Numbered from the stretch's first letter, positions 1-5,888 are shown. The stretch: DNA of 6,046 bases from Bacteroidales bacterium UBA6244 (GCA_002440885.1 DJVY01000001.1:1-6046); one strand, 5' to 3'. Numbers and translations: made by a program. The notes: generated by a model not told the origin, from the letters alone.

Positions 1-39
1 ATTTCCTGCAACTTTTTGAAAAAAATTTTTTCGGAAAAA

Positions 40-753
40 TTATTCCGGATCACCAGTGGTGTTTTTCATGTCAGCCTGAAACTTGAATCCCAGCCGTTTA
101 GCTGTCCTTATCGAAATGGTGTCCATGGTATTTTTCATCTCGTAAACGCTGACTTCTTTCACCAAATCGTAATCCGGTGTGAGCAAATCAAAGTTGATGG
201 TGTAGGTAATCGCCGCTTCAAGCAGACTATCTACAGCTTCCTGAGCAAACTGATGCTTCCCGAAGTTGTTGTATAAGAACCCGAGTTCACGCTTTCCTTC
301 TACAAAATAATGGTTTTCCTTGTTGATGAAAATCCTTCCGATGAGGTATCCGGTGTCGTTTACCCTATTGTATTTGAACGAGTCGGCCAGAAAATTATAA
401 ATGTTAATTATCCCGCAATAGCTTCTGTTTCTATCGTCGCGGACATAATCGGTGCGCATTACATCATGTGCTCTGGGGAACTCAAACACATTGGTGTGCA
501 TTAAAAATAGCAACACATCGCCACCAAATTTAAGCTCGATCTCGAAATCACCAATGCTATTCCACTCAAATGGGGTGGGGTCTCTCTCTGTCTTGTTTTT
601 TTTACTGTAAAGCCGGTAGGTCTGCTCCAGCTCCAGAATCCTGTTTTTAATCAAGCCCAGGGCAGCCCGTGTGTTGCGATACACTTGCTGTTTCATATCC
701 GACTTGGTCGTCATCAATTGAAATAAATTGTCAGTATTTTCCTGATGTGTCAT
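40..753 (-). CDS. Conserved-looking hypothetical protein, 237 residues
   Basis: I do not recognise this family and assign no function. The protein is complete, running from an ATG at 753 to a TAA at 40-42. It is hydrophilic and shows no signal peptide or membrane segment, so it is probably cytoplasmic. The first 60 residues are charged and helix-like (Lys, Gln and Arg rich, around KNRILELEQTYRLYSKK), possibly a short coiled coil. A mixed alpha/beta middle follows, with aromatic-rich stretches (WNSIGDFEIELKFGGDVLLF, then FEFPRAHDVMRTDYVRDDRN). A region with several Tyr/Phe residues at about 116-165 contains YLIGRIFINKENHYFVEGKR. The last 60 residues look helical. Codon use looks like that of its neighbours. 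It is transcribed divergently from ftcD across 272 bases. The start is preceded by CAAAAGAGCACATT, A-rich as usual in Bacteroidota. I am confident that it is a gene because of its length, ordered composition and plausible promoter. Confidence 0.8.
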   Translation of the reverse strand: MTHQENTDNLFQLMTTKSDMKQQVYRNTRAALGLIKNRILELEQTYRLYSKKNKTERDPTPFEWNSIGDFEIELKFGGDVLLFLMHTNVFEFPRAHDVMRTDYVRDDRNRSYCGIINIYNFLADSFKYNRVNDTGYLIGRIFINKENHYFVEGKRELGFLYNNFGKHQFAQEAVDSLLEAAITYTINFDLLTPDYDLVKEVSVYEMKNTMDTISIRTAKRLGFKFQADMKNTTGDPE

Positions 754-791
754 AATGTGCTCTTTTGCGGTATGGCATTCGTTTTTTGCTG

Positions 792-820
792 TAAAGATAG
801 GAAAATTCTGTGGTGAGCAA
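792..820 (-). promoter_or_regulatory. Candidate promoter of the 40-753 gene
   Basis: Read on the minus strand, TTG (820-818) is followed after 18 bases by TATCTTTA (799-792). This is one mismatch from the Bacteroidota -7 consensus TAnnTTTG, with a usual spacing. The predicted start of transcription lies near 785, about 30 bases before the start codon at 753. The upstream element overlaps the near-palindrome at 813-829. This is a motif match only. Confidence 0.4.
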
Positions 821-829
821 TTTGTTCAC
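813..829. promoter_or_regulatory. 17-base near-palindrome, possible operator
   Basis: GTGAGCAA-T-TTGTTCAC is symmetric about position 821, with a single mismatched pair (G817/T825). It overlaps the TTG upstream element of the candidate promoter for the minus-strand gene, where a bound regulator would block polymerase. The GTGA and TCAC half-sites are 9 bases apart, not the 6 of a CRP site, so I assign no regulator. Confidence 0.4.
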
Positions 830-894
830 ATCAAGCTGCAAATATTTCTTTACAAGCCAAGTCGATTTTATGAAGGGCATACAGCACATTTTTC

Positions 895-902
895 TAATTT
901 TG
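895..902 (+). promoter_or_regulatory. Candidate -7 element of the ftcD-marC operon
   Basis: TAATTTTG is a perfect match to the Bacteroidota -7 consensus TAnnTTTG and is the best one on the plus strand in this intergenic region. No clear TTTG-type upstream element sits at the usual distance, so the call rests on one half of the promoter. It would start transcription near 908-910 and give a leader of about 115 bases that includes the inverted repeat at 918-956. Confidence 0.4.
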
Positions 903-917
903 CAGTTTTTAAATCAA

Positions 918-956
918 TCAGGTGATAATTTTTGTCAATTTGCGCAATTCACCTGA
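918..956 (+). promoter_or_regulatory. Inverted repeat in the ftcD leader
   Basis: TCAGGTGA (918-925) and TCACCTGA (949-956) are perfect 8-base inverted repeats separated by 23 bases. The spacer contains a second, off-centre palindrome, TTGCGCAA (940-947). The pair lies between the candidate -7 element and the ftcD start. It could be a paired operator or an RNA hairpin in the leader. No T-run follows it, so it is not an intrinsic terminator. Confidence 0.4.
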
Positions 957-960
957 AAGG

Positions 961-974
961 ATCAATCATCAATC
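961..974 (+). repeat. Tandem 7-base repeat, ATCAATC x2
   Basis: ATCAATC occurs twice head to tail at 961-974. The longer form ATCAATCA is also present at 913-920, giving three occurrences within 63 bases of the ftcD leader. The function is unknown, and chance is possible in A/T-rich sequence. Confidence 0.4.
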
Positions 975-1025
975 ATGACGTTTTCCCTGTCGTTTGGCAG
1001 GCTTGTAACCATAAAAAAGCAGCAT

Positions 1026-2723
1026 ATGAAACAACTAATTGAATGTGTACCGAATTTCAGCGAAGGCCGCGACATGGCAGTAATTAAGCAAATTACTGAT
1101 GTTATTGAACGATCGGAAGGGGTAACTTTACTTGATGTAGACCCCGGTGCAGCCACGAACCGCACGGTGGTTACTTTTGTTGGCACTCCCGAGGAGGTGA
1201 TAGAGGCAGCGGTACAAGCCGTAAAAAAAGCGGCTGAGGTGATCGACATGCGGCATCACAAAGGAGAACATCCGCGTTTTGGTGCTACCGATGTCTGTCC
1301 GTTGGTTCCTGTGGCCAATATTTCGATGGAAGAAACTGTTGTTTACGCCCGTAAGCTAGCCCAACGTATTGGCGAAGAGCTGCTTATTCCGGTTTACTGT
1401 TACGAGAATGCCGCTTTTACTCCGGTACGCCGGAATCTGGCCAATTGCCGTTCCGGGGAGTACGAAGGATTACCTGAAAAACTAACAAACCCCGATTGGA
1501 AACCTGATTTTGGTCCCGCCGAATTCAACACCCGCGTGGCAGGAACAGGTGCTACTGCCGTTAGCGCACGTGATTTCCTGGTGGCTTTCAACGTAAATCT
1601 GAATACCACTTCCACCCGCCGGGCCAATTCAATCGCTTTCGATGTGCGCGAAAGAGGCCGTACCATGCGTGAAGGCGATCCAATCACTGGCAAAATTGTA
1701 AAAGATGAAAAAGGCAATCCGGTAATGATTCCCGGCACTTTGAAAGCCGTTAAAGCCATTGGCTGGTTTATCGAAGAATATGGCGTGGCCCAAATCAGCA
1801 TGAACCTCACCAACATCAGTATCACGCCTGTGCATGTGGCTTTTGATGAAGTTTGCCAAAAAGCTGCCGACAGAGGCATTCGGGTTACAGGATCGGAGCT
1901 GGTTGGACTGATCCCATTAAAAGCCATGCTCGACGCAGGCAAATATTTTCTCAGGAAACAAAATCGATCGGTGGGAGTCGACAACGACGAATTAATAAAG
2001 ATCGCCATCAAATCGATGGGACTCGACGATTTGAAACCCTTTAACCCGCGTGAACGAATTATTGAATACGTGCTCGAAGGCCAAAGCAAGAAACTGGTGG
2101 ATATGAATCTGACGGCTTTTGCCAACGAAACTGCCTCTGAATCACCTGCTCCCGGTGGTGGATCCATAGCGGCCTACGCTGGTGTGCTTGGCGCATCACT
2201 GGCTACCATGGTAGCTAACCTGAGTTCACATAAACGTGGCTGGGACGACCAATGGGAAGTTTTTTCCGACTGGGCTGAAAAAGGACAACAATACAAAGAC
2301 AAGATGCTGTTTTTCGTTGACGAAGACACCCGGGCCTTTAACAAAATTATGGACGCATTCGGCATGCCAAAAAAGACCGATGAGGAAAAACTGGCTCGAA
2401 AAGAGGCCATCGAAACCGCTTCTAAATATGCCATGGAAATACCTTTTAAGGTGATGCAAACCGCCATGGAGTCGATGGAGGTGATCAGGGCAATGGCCGA
2501 AACCGGAAACCCGAACTCGGTTTCAGATGCCGGCGTGGGTGCTCTTTGTGCACTTACCGCTGTGGAAGGAGCCTGGCTTAATGTAAAAATCAATGCCGGA
2601 GGAATTGAAGACAGTACTTTTACAACAGATTTACTGAAAAAGGCGGAAACTATAGCCCTGCAGGCCAAAGCCGAAAAAGAAGGCATTATTCAAATCGTAG
2701 ACCAGAAAATCGCGGCGTTGTAA
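1026..2723 (+). CDS. ftcD: Bifunctional glutamate formimidoyltransferase / formimidotetrahydrofolate cyclodeaminase
   Basis: This cytoplasmic enzyme of histidine degradation moves the formimino group from N-formimino-L-glutamate to tetrahydrofolate, releasing glutamate. It then deaminates the product to 5,10-methenyl-tetrahydrofolate and ammonia (EC 2.1.2.5 and 4.3.1.4). The transferase occupies roughly residues 1-330. It opens with ECVPNFSEGRD and carries GEHPRFGATDVCP at 80-92, in which His82 falls exactly at the number of the catalytic histidine known from the mammalian enzyme. ELVGLIP at 291-297 closes the second subdomain. The cyclodeaminase covers about 355-555, with SPAPGGGSIAA at 373-383, DEDTRAFNKIMDAF at 432-445 and NPNSVSDAGVGAL at 495-507. 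An in-frame ATG at 975 would add 17 residues with no family counterpart. I chose 1026 because it gives the conserved N-terminus and a normal 565 residues, and it follows an A-rich ATAAAAAAGCAGC. Other hut genes are not in this window. A marC-like gene follows after 33 bases, probably in the same transcript. Confidence 0.96.
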   Translation: MKQLIECVPNFSEGRDMAVIKQITDVIERSEGVTLLDVDPGAATNRTVVTFVGTPEEVIEAAVQAVKKAAEVIDMRHHKGEHPRFGATDVCPLVPVANISMEETVVYARKLAQRIGEELLIPVYCYENAAFTPVRRNLANCRSGEYEGLPEKLTNPDWKPDFGPAEFNTRVAGTGATAVSARDFLVAFNVNLNTTSTRRANSIAFDVRERGRTMREGDPITGKIVKDEKGNPVMIPGTLKAVKAIGWFIEEYGVAQISMNLTNISITPVHVAFDEVCQKAADRGIRVTGSELVGLIPLKAMLDAGKYFLRKQNRSVGVDNDELIKIAIKSMGLDDLKPFNPRERIIEYVLEGQSKKLVDMNLTAFANETASESPAPGGGSIAAYAGVLGASLATMVANLSSHKRGWDDQWEVFSDWAEKGQQYKDKMLFFVDEDTRAFNKIMDAFGMPKKTDEEKLARKEAIETASKYAMEIPFKVMQTAMESMEVIRAMAETGNPNSVSDAGVGALCALTAVEGAWLNVKINAGGIEDSTFTTDLLKKAETIALQAKAEKEGIIQIVDQKIAAL

Positions 2724-2756
2724 TTGGATGCATTGATTATCTTATAGAAAATTGCC

Positions 2757-3383
2757 ATGAGCTTCACCATCACCTTATTGTATTTTACCTCGTTCCTCAC
2801 CCTGATGAACCCGATGGGAATCATGCCGGTTTTCCTTACCATGACCTCACAGCTGTCGAAGAAGGAACGTCGTGCCACAGCCTTTAAAGCTGTAATCACA
2901 GCCACATTGGTGCTCATCATGTTTGCTTTTGCCGGTGAATACCTCTTCAGCTTCTTCGGCATCTCTGTCTCGGGGCTTAAAGTGGTAGGTGGCGTTTTGT
3001 TTTTTATCATGGGGTACGATATGCTGAATGCACGCCTGAGCCCGATGAAAATACGGGAAGAAGATGTGGACAAATATGTCAACGATATTTCGATTACGCC
3101 ACTGGGCATACCCATGATTGCAGGGCCGGGAGCCATTACCAACGCCATCGTGCTGATGGGCGAAGCGCAGTCGCCGGCCAACACCTTTATGGTTATCTTG
3201 TCAATCGTATTGGTTTCTATCGTATTGATGTTGACACTTTTTGGTGCAGTAGGCATTACCCGCTTTTTGGGAGATATCGGAAATAAGATCATGATGAAAC
3301 TCATGGGATTGATCGTCATGGTCATCGCGGTGGAGTTTTTCTTTACAGGAATAGCGCCTTATGTAAAAGGCATGCTGCAATAG
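2757..3383 (+). CDS. MarC-family (UPF0056) integral membrane protein
   Basis: This is an inner-membrane protein of the MarC family, whose transported substrate, if any, is not established. The family takes its name from the E. coli mar locus, but a role in antibiotic resistance has not held up. The 208-residue length is typical. I see six hydrophobic segments, at about 5-27, 42-64, 70-90, 117-135, 143-167 and 179-202. The two family signatures are present: NPMGIMPVF at 18-26 and ITPLGIPMIAGPGAIT at 113-128. These are duplicated loop motifs on the two halves of the protein. The charged loop between segments 3 and 4 (residues 92-110) is probably cytoplasmic. The gene begins 33 bases after the ftcD stop with no intervening promoter that I can see, so it is probably co-transcribed with ftcD. 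The association could be incidental. Confidence 0.92.
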   Translation: MSFTITLLYFTSFLTLMNPMGIMPVFLTMTSQLSKKERRATAFKAVITATLVLIMFAFAGEYLFSFFGISVSGLKVVGGVLFFIMGYDMLNARLSPMKIREEDVDKYVNDISITPLGIPMIAGPGAITNAIVLMGEAQSPANTFMVILSIVLVSIVLMLTLFGAVGITRFLGDIGNKIMMKLMGLIVMVIAVEFFFTGIAPYVKGMLQ

Positions 3384-3387
3384 GTGG

Positions 3388-3415
3388 GTTGGCTGATGGC
3401 TATTGGCGTTGGCTG
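3388..3415 (+). repeat. Degenerate 7-base repeat, (A/T)TGGC(T/G) array
   Basis: Just after the marC stop, TTGGC or ATGGC cores begin at 3389, 3396, 3403 and 3409, with spacings of 7, 7 and 6. The octamer GTTGGCTG flanks the array at 3388-3395 and 3408-3415. It is a short degenerate tandem repeat with no coding potential that I accept. Confidence 0.55.
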
Positions 3416-3432
3416 TTTGAGTGAACTCCTGC

Positions 3433-3473
3433 CATTTTACATTTTACATTTTACATTTTGCATTTTGCATTTT
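3433..3473 (+). repeat. Tandem 7-base repeat array, CATTTTA/CATTTTG
   Basis: Three perfect copies of CATTTTA (3433-3453) are followed by two of CATTTTG (3454-3467) and a partial CATTTT (3468-3473). Related TCACTTTT units continue at 3474-3481 and 3487-3494 without strict periodicity. The block is strongly pyrimidine-rich on the plus strand. The A-to-G change between the third and fourth copies suggests array growth by slippage. It lies in the non-coding gap between convergent genes. Confidence 0.85.
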
Positions 3474-3547
3474 TCACTTTTCCTTCTCACTTTTATTCAC
3501 CTTCGTCATTTTACCCCCCTTTTGGCTTTGTTCTTGGCCAAGCTTCC

Positions 3548-3580
3548 AAAAAAAACATCCGCGTTTTTACACGGATGTTT
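3548..3580 (-). terminator. Rho-independent terminator of the leftward three-gene cluster
   Basis: AAACATCCG (3553-3561) pairs perfectly with CGGATGTTT (3572-3580) around a 10-base loop. In the minus direction the stem runs directly into the T8 tract formed by A3548-3555. It lies about 90 bases beyond the stop codon at 3671. On the plus strand the stem is followed by only three T and then A residues, so it should be much weaker for the ftcD-marC transcript. Confidence 0.8.
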
Positions 3581-3602
3581 AAAAACCCACAAAACAAATT
3601 AA

Positions 3603-3631
3603 AGCAATCAAACTTTTTAGAAATGATTGCT
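3603..3631. repeat. Inverted repeat between the trans-sulfuration gene and its terminator
   Basis: AGCAATCA (3603-3610) and TGATTGCT (3624-3631) form a perfect 8-base stem with a 13-base loop. On the minus strand it is followed by a fairly T-rich stretch (TTTAATTTGTTTTG), so it may act as a weak first terminator or a 3'-end stabilising hairpin. No clean T-run follows it on either strand. Confidence 0.45.
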
Positions 3632-3670
3632 GCACCAATCTTTTATCCGATCAGTTGACTTTCTTTTAGC

Positions 3671-4852
3671 CTAGGCCATCGAGAGCGCGTGTTCAAGATC
3701 ATGGATAATATCCTCAATATCCTCAATGCCAACTGATAAACGAACAAGCTCATCCGTTATGCCTCCCTGACGTCTTGCTTCGGGGCTGAGTTTGGAGTGC
3801 GTCATGCTGGCCGGATGCTGAATCAGGGTTTCTATTCCCCCCAACGAAACAGCCAACAGAGCGAGATGTACGTTGTTCATCACCCGTTTTCCTGCATCTA
3901 GTCCGCCTACAACGCCAAACGAAATCATGGCACCTGGCCCGTCCATTTGTTTCTGCGCCAGCTCGTATTGCGGATGTGATTTTAGTCCGGGATAAAGCAC
4001 CCACTCCACTTTTGGATGCGCTTCTAGATATTCTGCCACCTTTCGGGCATTTTCCTGAGCTTTTTCAATACGAATTGAAAGTGTTTTAAGTCCCCGGCGG
4101 GTAAGCCATGCCTGATGTGGATCCATGTTGAAACCGACATTGGTCATGACATACTGCAATTCTTTATACAGCTTTTCATTTTTGGCAACAACAATACCTC
4201 CAACAATGTCGGCATGGCCATTAATGAACTTGGTCATTGAGTGCAAAACAATATCAGCACCTAAATCGAGTGGCCGTTGCAGATAGGGACTACAGAACGT
4301 GTTGTCGACACAAACCAGAATGTTGTGTTTGTGAGCCAGAGCGCAGGCTGCTTCCAGATCGGTGATGCCGATGGTTGGGTTGGCGGGCGTTTCAAGGTAA
4401 AGCAACTTGGTGTTTGGTCGGATGGCTTTCTCAATTTGGTCCATATGGGTGCAATCCACATAAGTAGATTCAACTCCCAGTTTAGGATAAAGTTTCTCCA
4501 TCACGCCACGCGAAGGACCGTACACAGCGTTATGACTGATCATGTGATCGCCCTGACCGAGAAAAGCCAGATAAACTGTATTTACAGCGGCCATTCCTGA
4601 AGAGGTGGCCACAGCGCCAAAACCATTTTCGAGCTGAGCAACAGTAACTTCCAGCTCTTCGATATTGGGATTTCCTAAGCGGGTATAGATATACCCTTTT
4701 TCTTCACCACTAAAACAACGTGCGCCGTGGTCGGCATCACGAAAGCTAAAAGTCGAAGTTTGATAAATTGGAGTTACAGCACTGCCCAGAGCATCGCTGA
4801 TGCCGCCGGCATGAACCAGTTTCGAGGTAAACCCCTTATTATTTGTATCCAT
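3671..4852 (-). CDS. PLP-dependent trans-sulfuration enzyme (methionine/cystathionine gamma-lyase group)
   Basis: This is a cytoplasmic enzyme of the Cys/Met metabolism PLP family, which cleaves or exchanges sulfur-bearing side chains of methionine, cystathionine, homocysteine or cysteine. Residues are numbered from the ATG at 4852, which gives 393 residues. The PLP lysine is Lys208 in HSMTKFINGHADIVGG. Asp183 in CVDNTFCSPYLQRP should hold the pyridine nitrogen. Tyr56/Arg58 in YIYTRLGNP contact the phosphate of the neighbouring subunit, Tyr111 stacks on the ring and Arg371 in ELVRLSVG binds the substrate carboxylate. Overall similarity is closest to methionine gamma-lyases. However, the position of their active-site cysteine (Cys116 in the Pseudomonas enzyme) is Pro113 here, and the associated Lys-Asp pair is also replaced, so substrate specificity is open. 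An ATG at 4897 would add 15 unconserved residues and overlap the upstream gene. I prefer 4852, which leaves a 32-base gap and the usual family length. Confidence 0.93.
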   Translation of the reverse strand: MDTNNKGFTSKLVHAGGISDALGSAVTPIYQTSTFSFRDADHGARCFSGEEKGYIYTRLGNPNIEELEVTVAQLENGFGAVATSSGMAAVNTVYLAFLGQGDHMISHNAVYGPSRGVMEKLYPKLGVESTYVDCTHMDQIEKAIRPNTKLLYLETPANPTIGITDLEAACALAHKHNILVCVDNTFCSPYLQRPLDLGADIVLHSMTKFINGHADIVGGIVVAKNEKLYKELQYVMTNVGFNMDPHQAWLTRRGLKTLSIRIEKAQENARKVAEYLEAHPKVEWVLYPGLKSHPQYELAQKQMDGPGAMISFGVVGGLDAGKRVMNNVHLALLAVSLGGIETLIQHPASMTHSKLSPEARRQGGITDELVRLSVGIEDIEDIIHDLEHALSMA

Positions 4853-4884
4853 GAAATATGTATTTAAAAATAAAAAAGTTCTTC

Positions 4885-5220
4885 CTAGTGATGGCAATAG
4901 TTTTTACCAGATCTCAGCGTTCCGGCGATGAAATCATTCGCCAGTGCTTCAGGGGTATCAACCTCTACGCCAATGTAAACATTCATTCCCTGAGCATAAA
5001 GGATTTCAATAGCCTTAGGGCCTATGCCTCCAACAAGCAAATCGGTTACCTGCTCATCCACCAGCCAGCGCGGAATAACCCCTTCCTGATGGGGAGGTGG
5101 TGTTTTTGTATAGGTTTTTAGTACCTTGTCGTTGTCGACTTCAAAGAAACAAAACTCACGGCTATGACCAAAATGGTGACTTAACGATCCGTTTTCGACG
5201 GGTATGGCTAATTTTTTCAT
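4885..5220 (-). CDS. NifX/NifB-type dinitrogenase iron-molybdenum cofactor family protein
   Basis: This small 111-residue protein has the fold of the FeMo-cofactor biosynthesis domain (the NifX, NafY, NifB C-terminus and MTH1175 group). In nitrogen fixers such domains bind metal-sulfur cluster precursors. Stand-alone forms are widespread in anaerobes that do not fix nitrogen, and their role there is unclear. Family marks are the opening KKLAIPVENGSLSHHFGHS, with His15, His16 and His19 as candidate ligands, then PPPHQEGVIPRWL at 41-53 and DLLVGGIGPKAIEIL at 60-74. The protein ends in NYCHH, a possible extra metal-binding tail, and has one more cysteine at 24. It starts 3 bases after the DUF134 stop, so translation is probably coupled. 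The trans-sulfuration gene follows 32 bases downstream. No nif structural genes are visible, so a role in nitrogen fixation is not supported. Confidence 0.9.
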   Translation of the reverse strand: MKKLAIPVENGSLSHHFGHSREFCFFEVDNDKVLKTYTKTPPPHQEGVIPRWLVDEQVTDLLVGGIGPKAIEILYAQGMNVYIGVEVDTPEALANDFIAGTLRSGKNYCHH

Positions 5221-5223
5221 TGT

Positions 5224-5868
5224 TTATTTATGTTTTGAAACAGTTGATTTCTTTCTTTTGATATTCAGGTGATGTTCAGAATGTTCCCTGATCATGCGGA
5301 TATTGCATTGCGGACAAAGTTGGGTGCTACAGGGAATGCCGGCTATGTGAGGCACGGTAAGATCGCAACCCGGGCAAATGCAGTTGCCGCTCTGTCCTAA
5401 ACCACTGCCGGGTGATTTCATCGGCTGTCGGTATCGGGCAAAAGTATCACCGGGTGATTCGCTGAAAGCTTCCACGCTGGAGGACTGACAAACCGGACAC
5501 GCGATACTATCAGCAGACTGTTCTGTTTTTAATTTAAAAACACTCTCGCAATCGCCACAAGCAAACCACCTGTCGTGAAACACTACCTGACCACCACGTA
5601 TTAAAAGTCCCAGATTTTCGACAAAAGCCCTCGCCACCTTCTTGCGGGCAGCATCATAAATGCGCGTGTAAGTAGGGCGCGACACATTAAGTAAGCGGGA
5701 AGCTTCCAGTTGGGTGAGGTTGAGGTAATCGGAGAGTCGGATGGCTTCGTATTCTTCCATGTTGAGGACTACAGCCTGCGATTCAACAAAGTCACCCCCG
5801 GCAGGAATAAATCCTGAGGCGATGGGCGGTTGTTCCAGACTGCGGTGTTTTTTCGGCCTTGGCGACAT
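5224..5868 (-). CDS. DUF134 (UPF0251) DNA-binding protein with Cys-rich C-terminal half
   Basis: This is a probable transcription regulator. Residues 1-94 are the DUF134 domain. It begins SPRPKKHRS, has the typical GFIPAGGDF and VVLNMEEYEAIRLSDYLNL, and contains a helix-turn-helix at about 51-79 (LTQLEASRLLNVSRPTYTRI). It closes with LLIRGGQVV. Simple family members are about 100 residues, whereas this one has 214. The added half carries ten cysteines: a zinc-ribbon-like set Cys104/107 and 124/127, then a second cluster Cys163/165/168 and 180/185/188, with His174 between. These could bind zinc or an Fe-S cluster. A lysine-rich tail (IKRKKSTVSKHK) ends the protein. The ATG at 5868 matches the conserved N-terminus and follows ATTAAAAAAGCC. 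The gene heads a leftward operon with the NifX-type gene. A palindrome inside its promoter suggests autoregulation, which is an inference. Confidence 0.88.
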   Translation of the reverse strand: MSPRPKKHRSLEQPPIASGFIPAGGDFVESQAVVLNMEEYEAIRLSDYLNLTQLEASRLLNVSRPTYTRIYDAARKKVARAFVENLGLLIRGGQVVFHDRWFACGDCESVFKLKTEQSADSIACPVCQSSSVEAFSESPGDTFARYRQPMKSPGSGLGQSGNCICPGCDLTVPHIAGIPCSTQLCPQCNIRMIREHSEHHLNIKRKKSTVSKHK

Positions 5869-5888
5869 GGCTTTTTTAATTCGGACTG

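Noticed and set aside
13..39. A/T palindromic stretch downstream of the 40-753 gene as a terminator
   Set aside because: GAAAAAAATTTTTTC is symmetric but has almost no G/C in the stem, so it is not a convincing intrinsic terminator. The window edge also hides context.
975..1025. Upstream in-frame start for ftcD
   Set aside because: It adds 17 residues (MTFSLSFGRLVTIKKQH) not expected in the family. The ATG at 1026 gives the conserved N-terminus and puts the catalytic histidine at 82.
1400..2167. 255-codon open frame antisense to ftcD
   Set aside because: It is a shadow of the strongly supported ftcD frame, with Ser/Pro-rich content typical of antisense reading.
2690..3325. 211-codon open frame antisense to marC
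   Set aside because: The plus strand carries clear MarC motifs and membrane segments. The antisense product is a mirror of that hydrophobic coding.
3384..3602. 72-codon open frame directly after the marC stop
   Set aside because: Its sequence is a translation of the 7-base repeats (runs of Phe, Leu, His) and it reads through the terminator hairpin. Low complexity and no family resemblance.
3458..3658. 66-codon open frame in the same intergenic region
   Set aside because: It begins inside the repeat array and crosses both inverted repeats. No coding character.
4853..4897. Upstream in-frame start for the trans-sulfuration enzyme
   Set aside because: It adds 15 residues without family counterpart and overlaps the end of the NifX-type gene. 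The start at 4852 gives the normal length.
4865..4897. Possible internal promoter before the trans-sulfuration gene (minus strand TTG-N22-TATTTTTA)
   Set aside because: It has one -7 mismatch and long spacing, and transcription would start only a few bases before the start codon. The A/T-rich gap gives such matches easily.
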